Assembly: GCF_900109685.1 (NCBI RefSeq)
Contig: NZ_FOBB01000002.1
Span: forward strand, 221,653-285,652
Reading direction: 5' to 3'
Length of the DNA: 64,000 bases
DNA from: Chitinophaga rupis
GTDB lineage: Bacteria; Bacteroidota; Bacteroidia; Chitinophagales; Chitinophagaceae
A program made the translations under genes and the position numbers. Positions 8,505 to 18,213 of the stretch are shown piece after piece; within the stretch, counting starts at the first letter, position 1; each line of letters begins with the position of its first letter. The notes under the pieces are model-generated. The model made no database searches. It saw only the letters and a list, made by a program, of their open reading frames with translations, and was not told where the DNA came from.

Positions 8505-8540
8505 ATGATAACTGTCAGTGAAAGGTTTGATTATTGTCAA
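8505..8540 (-). promoter_or_regulatory. Paired FNR-like operators for the efflux cluster
   Basis: Two perfect TGA-N6-TCA sites lie at 8505-8518 (ATGATAACTGTCAG) and 8527-8540 (TTGATTATTGTCAA), 22 bp apart. They face the minus-strand adaptor gene starting at 8456. The -7 box expected near 8475-8484 is poor (GAATTTTA), so this promoter is less certain than the others. Confidence 0.6.
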
Positions 8541-8560
8541 TGCGGCCGGATGCAGCGTGC

Positions 8561-8626
8561 ATGACGATAATCAGCCCGCAAACCGGCTGCCGTCATTTAC
8601 CGGCGCATAGGGTAAGTATAATTTAG
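8561..8626 (+). promoter_or_regulatory. Paired FNR-like operators plus -7 box for the HtrA operon
   Basis: The distal site is 8561-8574 (ATGACGATAATCAG). The proximal site 8583-8596 (CCGGCTGCCGTCAT) keeps only the right half TCAT. The two starts are 22 bp apart. The -7 box TATAATTTAG lies at 8617-8626, 21 nt after the inner site. With the minus-strand pair next to it, this region carries four sites in phase: 8505, 8527, 8561 and 8583. Confidence 0.65.
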
Positions 8627-8657
8627 TGCTGCGATTATTCACTTTAAATACTGCTTT

Positions 8658-10163
8658 ATGAAAACGGGTAAAAGCAATAACACGTCCCAACACGCTACAA
8701 CAACCGGTGCAGCAACAATATTGCGGCTTATAACATGGTCACTGGCCTGCCTGCCGGTTATGGCGGGTTTTGCCCAGGAAAAGAAAGTGGTTATTAAAGC
8801 GGATCCCGCCCCGGTTATTTCCCTGCAGGAAACGCAGCGGCAGCCGGCAGTAAACCCGGTGCCCGGCGGTGAATTAGCAGGCAACGCAGGTTTTAGCTTC
8901 CGGCATGCCGCGCATACGGCGTTGCCGGGGGTAGTACATATTTTGTGCACCTATCAGCCGAATATAAAAAAGCCGGTTAAACCGGATTCAAAGCTGCGAA
9001 GCGAGGATATCTGGAATAACAGTTACCAGCCACCGGAAGGCGAGCTGGTAGGCAGCGCCTCCGGCGTGCTGCTAAGCGACGATGGGTATATTGTAACCAA
9101 TTATCATGTAGTAAAAGGTACCCGCTCACTGGATGCCATTCTCTATGATCATAGTATTTACCGCGCAGAAGTTGTGGGCACAGATTCTATGACAGACCTG
9201 GCAGTATTAAAAATAGAGTCAGAGAGATTATTGCCTTTCGTGAAAGCCGGCCGTACGGATTCCCTGGAGGAAGGCGACTGGGTGCTGGCAATAGGTAATC
9301 CGCTAAACCTGCCGTCTACGGTAACCGCCGGCATTATCAGCGCAAGATCCCGGTTTGTTCGTACGCAGGATGGTAAGCCCGGTAAATATGCTTTTATTCA
9401 AACAGACGCCGTAACTAATGATGGCAGCAGCGGCGGCGCCCTTGTAAATATGCAGGGAGAGCTGATAGGCCTTAGCGCAGGCAACTTTACCCGTGATGGC
9501 AATTATAGCGGATATTCCTTTTCCATTCCGGCAGAGATAGTGGTGAAGGTAAGCAATGACCTGATCCGCTATGGGCGCAACCGCCGATCCTACCTGGCTG
9601 CACATCTCCTGGAGATGCCGCAGGTACGCGGTGCATATATCGGCGCGCTTGCAAAGAATGGCGCCGCTGAGAAAGCCGGCATGCAAAAAGGGGATATCAT
9701 TACTGCTTTTGGCGGCCGGCCCGTAACCACAGTTGAAACATTAAACCATGAGCTGATGCTGCACCACCCCGGCGACCAGGTGACCCTAACCCTCGAACGC
9801 AATGGCATAGCCCGTTCACAGGCAGTGGTGCTGGATGCACAGGACTATACGGCATCCGGCGCGGCCCTGGGAATGGACCTGCTTTTCCGGCAGCTGGGCA
9901 TTGAAGTAGCCGAGGTGTTTGAAAAGGAGAAAACCCAGCTTCATTTGAACGGAGGCCTGCGCGTGGTTAGTTTGAACAATGGTACAATAGACCAGTGCAC
10001 CAGTATTGAACCCGGCTTTATTATCACCGAAGTAAATAACCTGCCGGTGACCTCGCAGGAGGATCTCTTTAATATCCTGAAAAACTTTAAAGGCCGGGTG
10101 CTGATAGCCGGCATGTACCCCGATTATCCACGGACATTGATCTATGCCGCATTTAACTTATAA
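8658..10163 (+). CDS. HtrA/DegP-like serine protease with two PDZ domains
   Basis: The 501-residue protein begins with a signal or anchor segment (about 20-40, ending GFAQ). It has a trypsin-like domain with the triad His150 (TNYHVVKG), Asp180 (MTDLAVL) and Ser258 (in GSSGGAL, where most HtrA proteins have GNSGGAL). The first PDZ (about 320-385) has the canonical G-M-Q-K-G-D-I-I motif. The second, divergent PDZ (about 410-501) resembles the fragment at the left edge of the window. It degrades or refolds damaged envelope proteins. It heads a likely operon with the genes at 10184-14013. Confidence 0.93.
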   Translation: MKTGKSNNTSQHATTTGAATILRLITWSLACLPVMAGFAQEKKVVIKADPAPVISLQETQRQPAVNPVPGGELAGNAGFSFRHAAHTALPGVVHILCTYQPNIKKPVKPDSKLRSEDIWNNSYQPPEGELVGSASGVLLSDDGYIVTNYHVVKGTRSLDAILYDHSIYRAEVVGTDSMTDLAVLKIESERLLPFVKAGRTDSLEEGDWVLAIGNPLNLPSTVTAGIISARSRFVRTQDGKPGKYAFIQTDAVTNDGSSGGALVNMQGELIGLSAGNFTRDGNYSGYSFSIPAEIVVKVSNDLIRYGRNRRSYLAAHLLEMPQVRGAYIGALAKNGAAEKAGMQKGDIITAFGGRPVTTVETLNHELMLHHPGDQVTLTLERNGIARSQAVVLDAQDYTASGAALGMDLLFRQLGIEVAEVFEKEKTQLHLNGGLRVVSLNNGTIDQCTSIEPGFIITEVNNLPVTSQEDLFNILKNFKGRVLIAGMYPDYPRTLIYAAFNL

Positions 10164-10183
10164 CATTATAAAACCCAATTGCT

Positions 10184-11020
10184 ATGAAAAAGATCGTTGC
10201 TGCTATTGATATGCTGAATTTTTCCGAAGAGCTGTTAAGTAATTTGAAACTCATTGCCAGGGAAGTGAACGGCAAGCTTAGCATTGTATTTCTCGAAAAC
10301 ATTATTGCAGGCGGCATACCACTGGCCAGCGCTTACCCTGAGGCCTACACAGCAAACTACCAGGCGCTGTTGCAGGAGAGTATGGATGAACGGGATCGCC
10401 TGCGGAAAGAGCATCTCGATTATCTGTTCACTATCTGTGGCGATGGTGAAGTGGAGTTTACATTGCATGAGTCCATTGGCTCACCTGTGCAAAAAGTAGT
10501 GGAGGAAAGCCGGTTTGCAGATCTGCTGCTGATAAGCAGCAGCACTTCTTTTGCTACTTTGTATGACAGCAAGCCGCCACAGTTCGTAAAAGATGTGCTG
10601 GTACAGGCGCAATGCCCCGTGATGGTATTGCCGGAAAAAAGCATCCGGATTAAAGAGCTCATTTTCTCCTATAACGGCACGTTCTCTTCCATGTATGCCA
10701 TCCGTCAGTTCACACAACTATTCCCCGACCTTAGTGATGTACCTGTAAACCTGGTATATGTGGCAGAGGGCAACCGCAGCACTTTGCCGAACGAAAGCCT
10801 GGTCCTGGGTTACCTGGACTACCACTATGACGAGGTAAAATATACCGTGCTGAATGGCGATCCTGCGGCAGAATTTTTAAACCTGCTGTCCCATCACAGG
10901 AATTGCCTGGTAACTTACGGGGCCTTTGGCAGGAGCACGCTGTTCCGTTTTTTCCAGCATAGCAATGCAGAGAATGTTTTGCGCAGCATGGATATCCCTG
11001 TATTTATTACACATCCTTAA
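10184..11020 (+). CDS. Tandem-domain universal stress protein
   Basis: The 278-residue protein has two UspA-like domains and is clearly a paralogue of the gene at 2359, sharing the opening MKKI-hydrophobic-AAID, the phrase SRFADLLLIS, the P-V-M-V-L-P-E strand, and the ending PVFITHP. The second domain has G-A-F-G-R-S for the nucleotide loop; the following G-S/T position reads H-S, as in its paralogue. It lies 20 nt after the HtrA gene and 11 nt before the flavodoxin gene, so it is co-transcribed with both. Confidence 0.92.
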   Translation: MKKIVAAIDMLNFSEELLSNLKLIAREVNGKLSIVFLENIIAGGIPLASAYPEAYTANYQALLQESMDERDRLRKEHLDYLFTICGDGEVEFTLHESIGSPVQKVVEESRFADLLLISSSTSFATLYDSKPPQFVKDVLVQAQCPVMVLPEKSIRIKELIFSYNGTFSSMYAIRQFTQLFPDLSDVPVNLVYVAEGNRSTLPNESLVLGYLDYHYDEVKYTVLNGDPAAEFLNLLSHHRNCLVTYGAFGRSTLFRFFQHSNAENVLRSMDIPVFITHP

Positions 11021-11031
11021 ATACACCTGTT

Positions 11032-11586
11032 ATGAAAGGTATTATAATCTATAAAGGAAAGTATGGAGCCACACTGCAATATGCAGACTGGCTGGGCGAT
11101 GCTCTGGGATTACCGGTGTTCCCTGCGGGGGATGAGAGGCCCTCCGCATTTGCGGTGGCAGATTACGTGATCATGGGCAGCAGCATTTACATCGGTAAGC
11201 TGCAGCTGGGTGAGTGGATGCTTAACAACGAGGCGTTACTGCTGGATAAAAAACTGTTTTTTTTCGTGGTATGTGGTACGCCGTTAAATGAGCGGGCTAA
11301 GCTGGAGCAGTATATTGAAAAAAATGTGCCGCTACTGATCCGGCAACGTTGCTCTTTTCATTTTTTGCCGGGCCGGCTGGTGTTTAAGAAGCTCTCCTGG
11401 ACAGATCGTTTGTTGCTCAGGATTGGAGCCTGGCTGGGAAAGAAAAAAGGTGAAACCATCGTAATGCAAGACTATGATGAAGTAAAAGAGGCGCACCTGC
11501 AAAGCCTGATAAATACGGTCAGAGACCAATGCAGGATACCATCAGTATCCATTGATAAAGATATGCTTAAACAACCTGTAAAATAA
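11032..11586 (+). CDS. Flavodoxin-domain protein
   Basis: The 184-residue protein has a flavodoxin-like fold resembling the HemG-type group: an N-terminal strand and phosphate loop (YKGKYGATLQYADWL), a V-I-M-G-S-S-I-Y-I-G strand-turn at about 44-53, and FFFVVCGTP at about 80-88. It has no signal peptide. It may transfer electrons via FMN under reducing conditions or act in porphyrin metabolism; the sequence does not distinguish these. The C-terminal tail (from about 150) is long and charged. It lies between the universal stress gene and pfkB. Confidence 0.8.
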   Translation: MKGIIIYKGKYGATLQYADWLGDALGLPVFPAGDERPSAFAVADYVIMGSSIYIGKLQLGEWMLNNEALLLDKKLFFFVVCGTPLNERAKLEQYIEKNVPLLIRQRCSFHFLPGRLVFKKLSWTDRLLLRIGAWLGKKKGETIVMQDYDEVKEAHLQSLINTVRDQCRIPSVSIDKDMLKQPVK

Positions 11587-11593
11587 TCAAGCC

Positions 11594-12520
11594 ATGATCC
11601 TTACAGTTACCATAAACCCTGCAATAGACAGAACAACCACTCTGCCCAAGTTGATCCGGGACAAAAAATTACGTTGTACAGAGCCGCTGGTTGAAGCAGG
11701 TGGTGGCGGTATTAATGTGAGCAAGGCTATAAAACTGCTGGGTGGTGAAAGCCTGGCTGTTTTCCCTGAGGGCGGTACCAATGGAAAATTATTGCAGCAG
11801 CTGCTGGCAGCAGCACATATCCGTTATGATGCCGTTCACACGGCGGCAGAAACGCGGGAGAATTTTACAGTAACAGAACTTGCTACAAATGCACAATACC
11901 GTTTTGTAACACCCGGAGGACCGATGAGCGAAGACGAAATTGAAAAGTGTTTGCATGCTATCAGCAATGTGTATCCCGTTCCGCAGCTCATAGTGGCCAG
12001 CGGCAGCCTGCCGCCGGGTGTACCGGATAACTTTTATGCGCGCATTGCCCGCATTGCAAAGGCACGCAACATAAAATTTATTGCAGATACTTCCGGCAGG
12101 CCCCTGCAATTAGCCCTGCAGGAAGGTGTGTACCTGCTTAAACCTAACCTTACGGAACTTTGCAGCCTGGCCGGCAGGGAATACCTGCAAATAGATGAAA
12201 TTGAGCGTGTAGCCAGGGACGTTATTGCAAAAAGTAACTGTGAGGTATTAGTGGTATCCATGGGGCCGGAAGGAGCCTGGTTAATCACAAAAGACAGCAG
12301 CGAGCATATTGCGGCGCCGGAGATCGTTCCGCTCAGTACCGTAGGGGCGGGCGACAGTATGGTGGCGGGTATCGCCTACATGCTGGTTCAGGGCGCTCCG
12401 TTAAGTGATTGTGTGCAATTCGGAGTAGCCTGCGGCAGCGCGGCAACCATGAATGCGGGTACACAATTGTTTAAGAAAGAAGATGTTTTCAAATTGTACG
12501 GCAGCCTGAAAGTTGTATGA
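11594..12520 (+). CDS. pfkB: PfkB-family phosphofructokinase
   Basis: The 308-residue ribokinase-fold sugar kinase has N-P-A-I-D near the N-terminus (residues 8-12), the G-G-G-G-I-N-V-S-K-A substrate motif (about 36-45) and the C-terminal A-T-P-site signature S-T-V-G-A-G-D-S-M-V-A-G (about 247-258, catalytic Asp in GAGD). This pattern fits 6-phosphofructokinase 2 or 1-phosphofructokinase. With glycogen phosphorylase nearby it would feed glycogen-derived hexose phosphate into glycolysis. The stop codon overlaps the next start by 4 nt (ATGA), which shows translational coupling with the transpeptidase. Confidence 0.9.
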   Translation: MILTVTINPAIDRTTTLPKLIRDKKLRCTEPLVEAGGGGINVSKAIKLLGGESLAVFPEGGTNGKLLQQLLAAAHIRYDAVHTAAETRENFTVTELATNAQYRFVTPGGPMSEDEIEKCLHAISNVYPVPQLIVASGSLPPGVPDNFYARIARIAKARNIKFIADTSGRPLQLALQEGVYLLKPNLTELCSLAGREYLQIDEIERVARDVIAKSNCEVLVVSMGPEGAWLITKDSSEHIAAPEIVPLSTVGAGDSMVAGIAYMLVQGAPLSDCVQFGVACGSAATMNAGTQLFKKEDVFKLYGSLKVV

Positions 12521-14013
12521 AAACCATTATACGTTTTACCTGTTTTATGGTTTTCCTGCCAGCGGCACTTAGCTCTCATGCGCAGGTAAGAACAGCAACG
12601 GCTGCATTTTACAAAGCAACCGGCAACAACCTGGTCTGGGTAAATGCAGCCGGAAGAAAAAATCTTTTATTGCTGGCAGGTTATATAGCACAAGCGCCAT
12701 ACCTGGGCCTGCAGCCGCAAAGCTACAGGCCGCAGCTGTTAAGCGGTTTGTTAGATGGGATGCCTGTCATCCCGCCCACCGGGGCCGATTCGGTTTTAAC
12801 AGACCAGCAGGTAACGGCCATCGCCATTCAGTTTTTTAGCGATGTAGCCTATGGCTGGTTTAAAGGACCGCCGGTGAAATTTAACGGCCCGGCTTATGAT
12901 CCCAGAAAAGAGAGCGACATATCCGCAATGCTGGCCGCCTCCCTGTTAACTAATACCTTTGATACTTTTTTGCGGGAAACAGAGCCTGATGACCCGGCCT
13001 ATCATCTTATTAAGGATAAGATCGCCTTCCTTTATAACCAGGTTACAGACACTGCTTTTAAAGAAATTCCGGTCAGGGCTGCTAACGTAGATAGCAGCAA
13101 CCGGCCTTTGCTGCTCAGGTTAAAGCAATTGGGCATTCCGGATACCATGCAGGTAACAGGAAAGCTTACTGTGCCGCAGGTAAGGCTAAGATATGCCCAG
13201 CGGATGTTTAACCTGCTGGATGATGGCTCCTTACGCAGCAGTGTACTGAAGGCGCTGAATGTACCCATTGCGGCAAGATTGCAGGCCCTTGACCAGGCGT
13301 TAAATGTTCAGCGGTGGTTATCTGCCGCTAAAAAGCAGGCTGCCGTTATAGTGAACATTCCTTCCGGCGACCTGGTTATGTACCGGCAGGATACACCTTT
13401 GGTTCACTCCCGGGTGATCACAGGTAAAAAAAGCACGCCAACGCCTACACTTTGCAGTCATATTACAGAGGTTATTTTGTTCCCTTACTGGATGGTACCC
13501 TATAAGATAGCCACCAAAGAATTATTACCCCATATTCAGCAGGATATCGGTTACCTGGAAGCAAACGGGTTTGAGGTGCTGGATAAAAGTGGCCGGGCCG
13601 TAGATCCCTTCAATGTAAAATGGCATACCCTCAGCCCTGGTTATTTCCCCTATGTTATCCGGCAAAATACCGGTTGTGATAATTCGCTGGGTATTATAAA
13701 GCTGAACTTCTATAGCCCCTTTAGTGTATACCTGCATGATACGCCCTGGAAAAGCCTGTTCATGCTGAACCAGCGCTTCTTTAGCCATGGCTGCGTAAGA
13801 GTGGAGGAGGCCGCAGTGTTAGCCCGTATTTTGCTGAAAGAACAGGCTGTTGTTATAGATACCCTGATTACAAGAGCAGCTTCCCCAACCGGGAAACCCA
13901 TTACATTTCCTTTAACAGAGCCAGCCTGGGTATTTATATTGTATAATACTGCCTGGCTAAACGAAGAAGAACAGCTGCGGTTTTACGATGATGTATATGG
14001 CATTGCACCCTGA
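12517..14013 (+). CDS. Exported L,D-transpeptidase (YkuD domain, YcbB type)
   Basis: The 498-residue protein has a signal peptide (to about residue 23, SSHAQ), an N-terminal scaffold region (about 60-260) and a C-terminal YkuD catalytic domain with S-H-G-C-V-R-V-E (catalytic Cys in HGCVR). The size and layout match the YcbB/LdtD group, which makes 3-3 cross-links in peptidoglycan. Such links replace 4-3 links during stationary phase or stress, which suits its place at the end of this stress operon. The start overlaps the pfkB stop. Confidence 0.9.
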   Translation: MKTIIRFTCFMVFLPAALSSHAQVRTATAAFYKATGNNLVWVNAAGRKNLLLLAGYIAQAPYLGLQPQSYRPQLLSGLLDGMPVIPPTGADSVLTDQQVTAIAIQFFSDVAYGWFKGPPVKFNGPAYDPRKESDISAMLAASLLTNTFDTFLRETEPDDPAYHLIKDKIAFLYNQVTDTAFKEIPVRAANVDSSNRPLLLRLKQLGIPDTMQVTGKLTVPQVRLRYAQRMFNLLDDGSLRSSVLKALNVPIAARLQALDQALNVQRWLSAAKKQAAVIVNIPSGDLVMYRQDTPLVHSRVITGKKSTPTPTLCSHITEVILFPYWMVPYKIATKELLPHIQQDIGYLEANGFEVLDKSGRAVDPFNVKWHTLSPGYFPYVIRQNTGCDNSLGIIKLNFYSPFSVYLHDTPWKSLFMLNQRFFSHGCVRVEEAAVLARILLKEQAVVIDTLITRAASPTGKPITFPLTEPAWVFILYNTAWLNEEEQLRFYDDVYGIAP

Positions 14014-14026
14014 GCCGGCCGGCTTA

Positions 14027-17000
14027 TTATATCCAGGTAATTAACGGAAAATCCATACGGTGAGGTAGCGCCGGATGTTTTGCAAATATCCTGAAGCTAT
14101 AGCTGTAGGTTCCGGAGAATGTTAGCGGCAGCCGGCACTGGAATGTTATATTATTGTTCTTTACCGCGCTTACTTCCAGCTCCTGCACGTGCAGATAATC
14201 ATCTGCCTGGCTGTTACGGGATAGCAGTACTTCAACCCCTACATCATTCACCGCCAGGCTGCCTATGTGCAGGGTTATTACAGCAGTGAGGGCTTCTCCC
14301 ATTTTTTGTACGGGATTGTCGCCGGCGGGCAGGGTTATATCCATTACATGGATCCCGTGCCAGGCATCGCGGGTATTTTTCTTCCATGCAGCCAGCTGTT
14401 TTGCCAGCGCATATTTGTCAGCCCGCAGGGCCTGGGTTCTTTGGTATAACTTTTCGTAACTCCCGCGGTATTCCTTTACCACACGCATCATGTCATAGCT
14501 AGGTGCAATTTCTGAAAGCGATGCTCTTATCATAGCGATCCATTTTTCCGGTACGCCATTAGCGTTCCGCTCATAAAAACGGGGAACGATCTCGTTCTCA
14601 AGCATGCTGTATAGCAGGGAGGCATCCTGCACATCCTGCAATGCATCCTGCATAAAAATGTTATCGCCTTCCAGGGCCCAGCCCGCGTCTTCACGGTAAG
14701 CTTCTGCCCACCAGCCGTCTTTTACACTGCAGTGCAGCGCGCCGTTCAATACAGCTTTCATACCGCTGGTACCCGAAGCTTCTTTTCCTATGCGCGGTGT
14801 ATTCAACCATACATCTACTCCCTTTACCAGCAGTGCGCTCAGCTCCATATCATAATCTTCCAGGAACAGGATGCGGTTGTTCAGCCGCGGGTCCCTGGAT
14901 GCCTGAATCACCTGCTTAAGCAAGCCGGCGCCATCTCCGTCGTCCGGGTGCGCTTTACCTGCAAATATGATCTGCACCGGTCGCGCGCTGTTATTTACAA
15001 TAGCCGACAGCCGCTGCAGATCTGTAAACAGCAGCTGCGCCCTTTTATAGGGGGCAAACCTGCGGGCAAAACCAATAAACAGCGTAGCTGCGTTCAGGTT
15101 ATCCAGCACCTGCAATATTCTCCCGGTATTTTCATGTGTGCCGGTAAGCGTAGCATGCAGTCTTTTTCGGATGGCCTGTACCATGTCCTTTTTTAGCGAC
15201 TGGCGTATTTTCCATATGTCTGCAGCTGCTGCGCTGTTGCTATAACCCTGTTTCCATTTTTCAGCAGTCCAGGTGGGCGTATGTACACCATTGGTTACAT
15301 GGGTAATATGCAGCTCCGCCGGTTTAAAATCTTTCCACAACGGCTGCAGCAGCCGGCGCGATATTTCTTCATGTAAGCGGCTCACGGCATTGATCTCCTG
15401 CGATAGGTGCGCTGCCAGGTAGAACATGGAGAACCGGTCACCGCCGTTATCCGCTCTTCCAAATGCCATTAACCTTTCCCAGGGAATGTTAAGGTCTGTT
15501 GCCAGGTAAGATAAATAAGCCCGGAGCTGCGCTTCTTCAAACGTATCCATAGCTGCGGCTACAGCGGTATGCGTTGTAAATTGCATACCGGCTTTAACAA
15601 TTTCCAATGCCTCTTCAAAGCCAAGGTGCGATTGCTGTACCAGCTGCCTTATTCTTTCCAGGCCTGCAAATGCGGCATGCCCTTCGTTGATATGGTATAG
15701 GTCCGGCTGCAGGTTCAGTGAAGCAAGCAAACGAACACCGCCTATACCCAGCAATATTTCCTGCTGCAAACGCAGTTCCGTATTGCTGTTGTACAGGCGC
15801 GCTGCAATATGGCAGTCTTCCGCTCTGTTGCCTGGCACGTCTGTATCCAGCAGGTATAAGCTTACACGCCCCACCTGCACCTTCCATACACCCGCGCTTA
15901 CCGTGCGACCCGGGAAGGCCACGGGTATAAGCAGCGGCGCGCCGTTGCTGTCATAAACAGGATAAACGGGCAGGTCGCCCGGTGTCATTATATCCGGCAA
16001 TACCAGCTGATCGCCCTGTGGTGATATAACCTGTTTAAAATATCCCTCCCGGTATAACAGGCCCACCGCCACCAGTGGTATATAACTGTCGCTGGCAGCT
16101 TTCAGGTAGTCGCCGGCCAGCACACCCAGACCGCCGGCGTATATTTTCAGGTTGTTATAAATACCGTACTCCATGCTGAAGTAAGCCGTCAGCGGCATGC
16201 TCTCCGGCGGCGCCTGTAAATACTGCTGCAGCCGCTCATGCACATGGTTAAGCATGTGCATGAAATATGCATCATTTACCAGGCGGTTAACGGTTGGCAG
16301 GTCAAGCGAGTTAATTAATGCCGGTGGATTATGCCGGCACAATTCCCACTGTGTATTATCTATATAGGCAAACAGTGCTGCTGCATCCGGCTGCCAGCTC
16401 CACCAGATGTTGGCGGCAATATTTTGCAATGGCTGTAAAGCCGCCGGCAGGGCAGGTTCTACCTGTATGTTCCTCCATACAGGTATTGATAACAGCTCCT
16501 CTTCCTCCACTACTACGGGGGCTGCCTGTGGTTTGTCGCGGAAAAGCTCCTCTCTTTGAAGGCTTTTCTGCAGCGCCAGGTCATAGGCCTGGTAATACCG
16601 GCTGATAAGCTGCTCCCAATGGAACTGCCGGCTCAGTGCTGCTGCGCTTTCACGGGCTGCCGTCACAGCATTGCTGCCGGCTGCCGCATATTCACGGATA
16701 ATTCCCGCGATGGCGGCTGCAGCTTCGGTTTCATTGTTATCATTACGCGCTACTATATACATTCCCTGTCCCTTGTAAGCGGGCAGCTGGCTTACCGTAG
16801 CGCCAAAACCGGAAAGCGCGGTGGTAACAGCCGGTATATGAAAGGCAAGGCTTTCCAGTGGTGTGTACCCCCAGGGTTCATAATAGGAGGGGAACACGGC
16901 CAGGTCAAAACCTATCATTACATCATAATACGGCATATTAAAAACGCCATCTGCGCCATCCAGGTAAGTGGGCACAAAAAATATTTTCACATTAGTACCA

Positions 17001-18193
17001 GGGGCATTGTTCAGCTGCTGCTGCCGTATGCGGGTTAATACCGGGTCAGTGTCTGCATTTTGCAGGTTATGTGTAAGGATCTCACCCGTGCGTGGATGTG
17101 AAAGGTCCGGTGTGTCAAGGCTGTCCAGCAGCATTTTCCTGGGGCCTGTATGCGCAGCCGGCACAAATATAAAAGCTACAATCGTTTTATCCTGTAAAGG
17201 TGTTTTGTTCAGCAGGCCCAGGCTGTCAATAAACACGTCCATACCTTTGTTCCTGAACTCATACCGCCCGCTTTTTATTACCAGCAGGCTGTTTTCCGGT
17301 AAGGCCTGCTGCAGCAGGGCTGTAGCTACGGCCAGTATTTTTTTCCGGGCAGCCTGGCGGCGGTCCTCAAACTGCGCGGCATCCGGTACAAAAGAATCAT
17401 CAAAACCATTGGGTGTTATAAGGTCGGCGCGCTTACCCAGCAGCTGCTCACACTCACGGGAAGTGAACTCACTTACACAGGTGAAACAATCGGCAGTAGC
17501 TGCCGCAGTTTTTTCCAGGGAGCATTTGGCTACCACATTGTTGTCACGCGCAGCCTGTTCGGCATTAATGCTGTTAAGGCGGCTGTAAAAAGCTTGTCCG
17601 CTGCCGGCAAGTGTTCTGCCCAGCACTGTTGCATGTGTGGTGAATACAGTGGCTATCTGCGGTATCTTATCTTCCAGGTAAAGGATCCCCGCGCCGGTCA
17701 TCCATTCATGGAACTGGGCAATTATTTTATCTGTTGCATTCAGGTGGCAATGGTAAAAATGCGCGATGGCAATACCCGCTGCATATCCGAATATTGCCGG
17801 CTCTATATAATCCCATTGCCCGCGCAGGGAATCCAGCCGGTATTTTACCCACAGCTCTGTGAACAGCTTGTCTTTTTGTTTGTAAAGCGGTGTAAAGTCT
17901 ATCAGTATCACCAGCGGTTTTCCCGGAATGTTCCAGCGCCCGGTTCTCACGCGCAGGCCTTCATGTTGGATATGCGCTTTCCAGGTGGTGAACAGATTCT
18001 TGTTTTCAATAAACTCCGGATGCTCCCCGCTGGCGGTTTGCAGGTCGGGCCCTATCATGATCAGCCGGTCGCCCCAGCGCTCCTGCAGCAGGCGTGCTTT
18101 TGTTGCCAATACGGTGTGTATGCCGCCTACTTTATTGCACACTTCCCAGCTTACTTCAAAAATATAATCAGGCTCGTATGTTGTGTCTTTCAT
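14027..18193 (-). CDS. Fused glycogen synthase (GT3 type) - alpha-glucan phosphorylase (GT35)
   Basis: This 1388-residue protein joins two opposing enzymes. Residues 1 to about 560 are a GT3-type glycogen synthase, with the N-terminal E-V-S-W-E-V-C-N-K-V-G-G-I and the later P-S-Y-Y-E-P-W-G-Y-T-P-L-E-S. From about 575 a short alpha-glucan phosphorylase begins with the N-terminal DUF3417-like part (NIWWSWQPDA). It continues through INEGHAAF to the PLP-lysine region E-A-S-G-T-S-G-M-K. One makes and the other breaks alpha-1,4-glucan in the cytoplasm. The gene follows the debranching enzyme by 20 nt on the same strand. Confidence 0.93.
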   Translation of the reverse strand: MKDTTYEPDYIFEVSWEVCNKVGGIHTVLATKARLLQERWGDRLIMIGPDLQTASGEHPEFIENKNLFTTWKAHIQHEGLRVRTGRWNIPGKPLVILIDFTPLYKQKDKLFTELWVKYRLDSLRGQWDYIEPAIFGYAAGIAIAHFYHCHLNATDKIIAQFHEWMTGAGILYLEDKIPQIATVFTTHATVLGRTLAGSGQAFYSRLNSINAEQAARDNNVVAKCSLEKTAAATADCFTCVSEFTSRECEQLLGKRADLITPNGFDDSFVPDAAQFEDRRQAARKKILAVATALLQQALPENSLLVIKSGRYEFRNKGMDVFIDSLGLLNKTPLQDKTIVAFIFVPAAHTGPRKMLLDSLDTPDLSHPRTGEILTHNLQNADTDPVLTRIRQQQLNNAPGTNVKIFFVPTYLDGADGVFNMPYYDVMIGFDLAVFPSYYEPWGYTPLESLAFHIPAVTTALSGFGATVSQLPAYKGQGMYIVARNDNNETEAAAAIAGIIREYAAAGSNAVTAARESAAALSRQFHWEQLISRYYQAYDLALQKSLQREELFRDKPQAAPVVVEEEELLSIPVWRNIQVEPALPAALQPLQNIAANIWWSWQPDAAALFAYIDNTQWELCRHNPPALINSLDLPTVNRLVNDAYFMHMLNHVHERLQQYLQAPPESMPLTAYFSMEYGIYNNLKIYAGGLGVLAGDYLKAASDSYIPLVAVGLLYREGYFKQVISPQGDQLVLPDIMTPGDLPVYPVYDSNGAPLLIPVAFPGRTVSAGVWKVQVGRVSLYLLDTDVPGNRAEDCHIAARLYNSNTELRLQQEILLGIGGVRLLASLNLQPDLYHINEGHAAFAGLERIRQLVQQSHLGFEEALEIVKAGMQFTTHTAVAAAMDTFEEAQLRAYLSYLATDLNIPWERLMAFGRADNGGDRFSMFYLAAHLSQEINAVSRLHEEISRRLLQPLWKDFKPAELHITHVTNGVHTPTWTAEKWKQGYSNSAAAADIWKIRQSLKKDMVQAIRKRLHATLTGTHENTGRILQVLDNLNAATLFIGFARRFAPYKRAQLLFTDLQRLSAIVNNSARPVQIIFAGKAHPDDGDGAGLLKQVIQASRDPRLNNRILFLEDYDMELSALLVKGVDVWLNTPRIGKEASGTSGMKAVLNGALHCSVKDGWWAEAYREDAGWALEGDNIFMQDALQDVQDASLLYSMLENEIVPRFYERNANGVPEKWIAMIRASLSEIAPSYDMMRVVKEYRGSYEKLYQRTQALRADKYALAKQLAAWKKNTRDAWHGIHVMDITLPAGDNPVQKMGEALTAVITLHIGSLAVNDVGVEVLLSRNSQADDYLHVQELEVSAVKNNNITFQCRLPLTFSGTYSYSFRIFAKHPALPHRMDFPLITWI

Positions 18194-18213
18194 CGGGTTT
18201 TTATGGGTTGTGT

